A stretch of 64,000 bases of DNA from Phallusia mammillata. Lineage: Eukaryota > Chordata > Ascidiacea > Phlebobranchia > Ascidiidae. The DNA lies in contig QLIY01000150.1 of assembly GCA_003260075.1 (NCBI GenBank), forward strand, positions 2,207 to 66,206, written 5' to 3'. The translations under genes were made by a program, and so were the position numbers. Numbering within the stretch: position 1 is the stretch's first letter; each line of letters opens with the position of its first letter. Positions 61,378-64,000 of this stretch are shown piece by piece. Below the pieces are notes generated by a model that saw only the letters and a list, made by a program, of their open reading frames with translations, did not search any database and was not told where the DNA came from.

Positions 61378-64000
61378 GTGTTCCATCGACCACTTGTGCT
61401 TCCGGCTCTACTTGTTGCTCCTACAAATAAATCGTGCGTTCCTGGAGCGCCGCGCATACCTCGTGCGCTGACCGAAATGTCCGACTTTCAGGCAACAATC
61501 ACTCAAGTCCAAAATATAAGAAAGCAAATTTTGTACTTAGTTGTCGCCGCACAATCGGATCATATGTTTCTTTCATGGATAAAGGATAAGGTATAGTTTT
61601 ATTTTTTAGATTAATTCTCTAAAAGGTGATGTATCTTTTCATATCTCGCATAGTATTTTAACTTAATTTAGAAATGTGTAAATTTTGAACGCCTTGCGCG
61701 GTACCTTATACAGCAGAGTGAAAGTTAAGATCAAGGACTCTGATTTAGGCGAAAAATTACCGCTTAATTAAGAAGCATCGTCGAGTTATCATTGGTCGAG
61801 CGCAGATGGTCAGGTTACTGTGCTGTCGGAACGCAGAAACCGCACATCCATCATGGTTAAAATGCTCCCGGTTGAATTTGGGCAGCGTCGGAGGCCGATT
61901 ATTTATGGCTGTGTTGACGATATGTGCTGACATTGTGCGAGTTCGTCAGGGTTTATCACGGCTTTTTGCGTCAGTTTGCAAAATTCCGGCAAACCACTTT
62001 GCAGTCTCGAATTACGCTTAACGTTGAAATCCATTGAGTTGTGGTTTCGCTGCACCCACGAAGGCATTTGTCGTGAACGCTGCCCATCCCCAACACGTAA
62101 AGCTCTTCGGAGTTTAAACAATAGCAGATAAAGCCTGGATATGCATATGAACAAAACCCTGAACCCTGACTGACCCAACGTAATGCGTCATCCCCCTTGA
62201 GCTGTTTATCATGCGGATTTGGGGCAAAGTTCCTTTTTGTGATGTTTTGACGTTTTACAATCCGCAAATATCCATCAGTTTGATTTCTCGCTCGCATATT
62301 TTTTCTTCTTCTGAAGTCAAGTGGATCTTCTAAGTCTCGAAGGTTGACTTTGTTAGTCGTGTTCAAACATCTGTACGTCACCAGGATTTTGGTTCGCAAA
62401 TTAACCATATCGGAAGGGTTTGCTTTTTACCACAAACTTAGACAACCCCGGTATTGTCCCACCATGACAAACGGCTTTGGAAACATCTGTTTCAAATCAC
62501 ATCTTCCGGGCCGTTTCTCGCCCAAAACAGGATACGCAGACGAACCTAAAAGACATTTGTTTGTGGTTCAAAGACATCCATTGGCGCGCTAACGACAAAA
62601 CTGTCAAAACGGAATATTTATCATCCAGTTGCGTGAGATCACATCACATACAATCTGTCAATAAAGACAATTCTAAAACCACTAGAAAATCTCATAAGAT
62701 TAATATTTGCAATTGTTTCATTTGTCGAAACTTTGCCCAACTCAGCTGAACGCTTCCTGTGGCATTTTCCACCTTGTTGAACACCTTGAAGTCCTCAACT
62801 TGTATTTGACCCGAAACAGCCGATGTCACCGCTAAAGCCACGAACGTGATTTGATTCTCGTTGGTTAAAGGCCAGTATTGTCACAGTGTATCCTTGCAAC
62901 ACAGTTCGATGTGCAAAATTCCGTGAGAAAGTGAAGCAATATCATCTGACACCCTGAGAAGGCGTTAGAAATGTTTGCAAACAACAGTTCATTGCTGCAG
63001 AAGACGTTAATTGGGCGGTGTAAAAAGAACTAAGGACTGTGCTAATGTAATATCCGTTTGAGCAAGAAAACAATATGCACTCGGCGAAAAACATCAGTCA
63101 ACGCGGTATCATACGCGTTATTGGCCACGTGTCCGACTCTCATTGGAGTTCTTAAGATAGAGTGTCGGAAATGCCACCCGGATTTGATTATGTTTGAACA
63201 GCAACACCATGTGTCACACGTATGTCTGCGCTGTCATGGCGGAGGATCTACAAAACGGAACACCAACGATTGGTGGACAATCTTTTCAACACCGATACCC
63301 CAAATACAATTCAGTCTGCCAATACTTTTTCAAAGTCGGCGACCTACTCAGGACTCACATATATTTTTTTGAAATGACTGTGAATTTTCATTAGGGTGGC
63401 TGGACAAGGCAAAGGTAGTTTCATGCCAGAAAATGTCAAGAAGGAATATACGATCAGCACTACGGCTCTCTTGCCTTTTCTGTGATTCAAAACCGTGGTA
63501 AAGTGCGTTTAAAATCAATGAATCTTGTTAACTTCGTTTAAAATATTTGACCCACTGTATCAGTGAAATTAGTAACAGTTGACTGCACGAAGCTTGTTAG
63601 AAAACCCGCTTCGCACACGGAAAGTCTTGTATATTATATCACATTACTACACTCCGCCGATTTTGCTGGAACTGCAAGGTAACATTCTTCATTCGGTCGA
63701 TTTTATTCCTTTTTCTGTTGCAGTCCGCTGCCTCAACTTGGGCATGTTTATGCGATCGCGGCTTTGCTCGGCGCGTGTGCGTTTGTTTATTATTCGCGGA
63801 AGTAGATTTAACGTCAAAGCCGCGAGCGCCGTGAGCTGTAAATGTCAGATTAAGGCCGGTGTACACGGGAACCTGATGGTTTCGCTCACATTAAGTCCAC
63901 GTCCGAACTAGACGGTTCTTTGTAGAGTCCAAAAAAGATAGTATTTTGTGATATGAGAAACAAATGTGTGTGTGTTGTGTGGTGGAATCAAATGTGAATC
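61378..64000. other. Right end of the window, no supported gene
   Basis: A frame with ATG at 61480 (MSDFQATITQVQNIRKQ...) runs 38 codons to a possible donor AAG/GTATAG at 61593; it could be a first coding exon but has no recognised family. A 145-residue minus-strand frame (61971-62408) is about what chance gives once in a window this size. Confidence 0.3.

Noticed and set aside
61971..62408. 145-residue minus-strand frame
   Set aside because: With a stop frequency near 6 percent per codon, about one frame this long is expected by chance in the window; no recognised domain.

Overview
This is a stretch of an animal nuclear genome. It is AT-rich, with short introns (tens to about 1,200 bp) and genes of a small-genome chordate or other deuterostome. 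The best guess is an ascidian tunicate (Ciona-like). That rests on gene compactness, the apparent two-gene operon with splice acceptors but no cis-spliced leader exon, and the heavy allelic divergence seen between duplicated contig ends. The organism is an inference; nothing in the window proves it.

Genes are packed into the first 20.7 kb. From left to right: a secretory phospholipase A2 on the minus strand (1513-4171, one exon cut by an assembly gap); nicolin-1 (NICN1) on the minus strand (6711-7709, complete, 4 exons); a previously unrecognised-looking membrane-anchored, extremely cysteine-rich protein on the minus strand (9248-12009, 7 exons, every intron in phase 0); then, divergently, CHMP6 (12705-13316) and a DSN1-like kinetochore protein (13640-14353) on the plus strand, both intronless and probably co-transcribed; and FAM221B on the minus strand (16476-20721, complete, 9 exons), convergent with DSN1.

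From 20.7 kb to the end (about 43 kb) I can support no complete gene. There are two insertions of one hAT-type MITE family, some tandem repeats, several GC-richer islands, and one weak candidate for the start of a cysteine-rich secreted protein gene (54509-55266). In such a compact genome this desert is notable and could be regulatory territory of a gene outside the window.

The most conspicuous pattern is technical. There are 27 runs of 10 or more C, always on the plus strand and never G. Seventeen are exactly 10 long, six are 11-12, and four are 29, 38, 58 and 99. Nineteen of them sit exactly between two near-identical copies of the flanking 57-590 bp, and two more mark deletions inside such copies. 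This is what scaffold gaps written as C instead of N would look like, with the unmerged overlapping contig ends (probably two haplotypes) left on either side. I do not think it is biology. Four DNA-transposon MITEs with intact 8-bp target-site duplications, a foldback element in an intron, and two tandem repeat clusters without C-runs look genuine.

Functionally the genes are unrelated housekeeping or cell-biology genes: membrane remodelling (CHMP6), kinetochore assembly (DSN1), tubulin polyglutamylation (NICN1), phospholipid hydrolysis outside the cell (PLA2), plus two proteins of poorly known role (FAM221B and the Cys-rich membrane protein).
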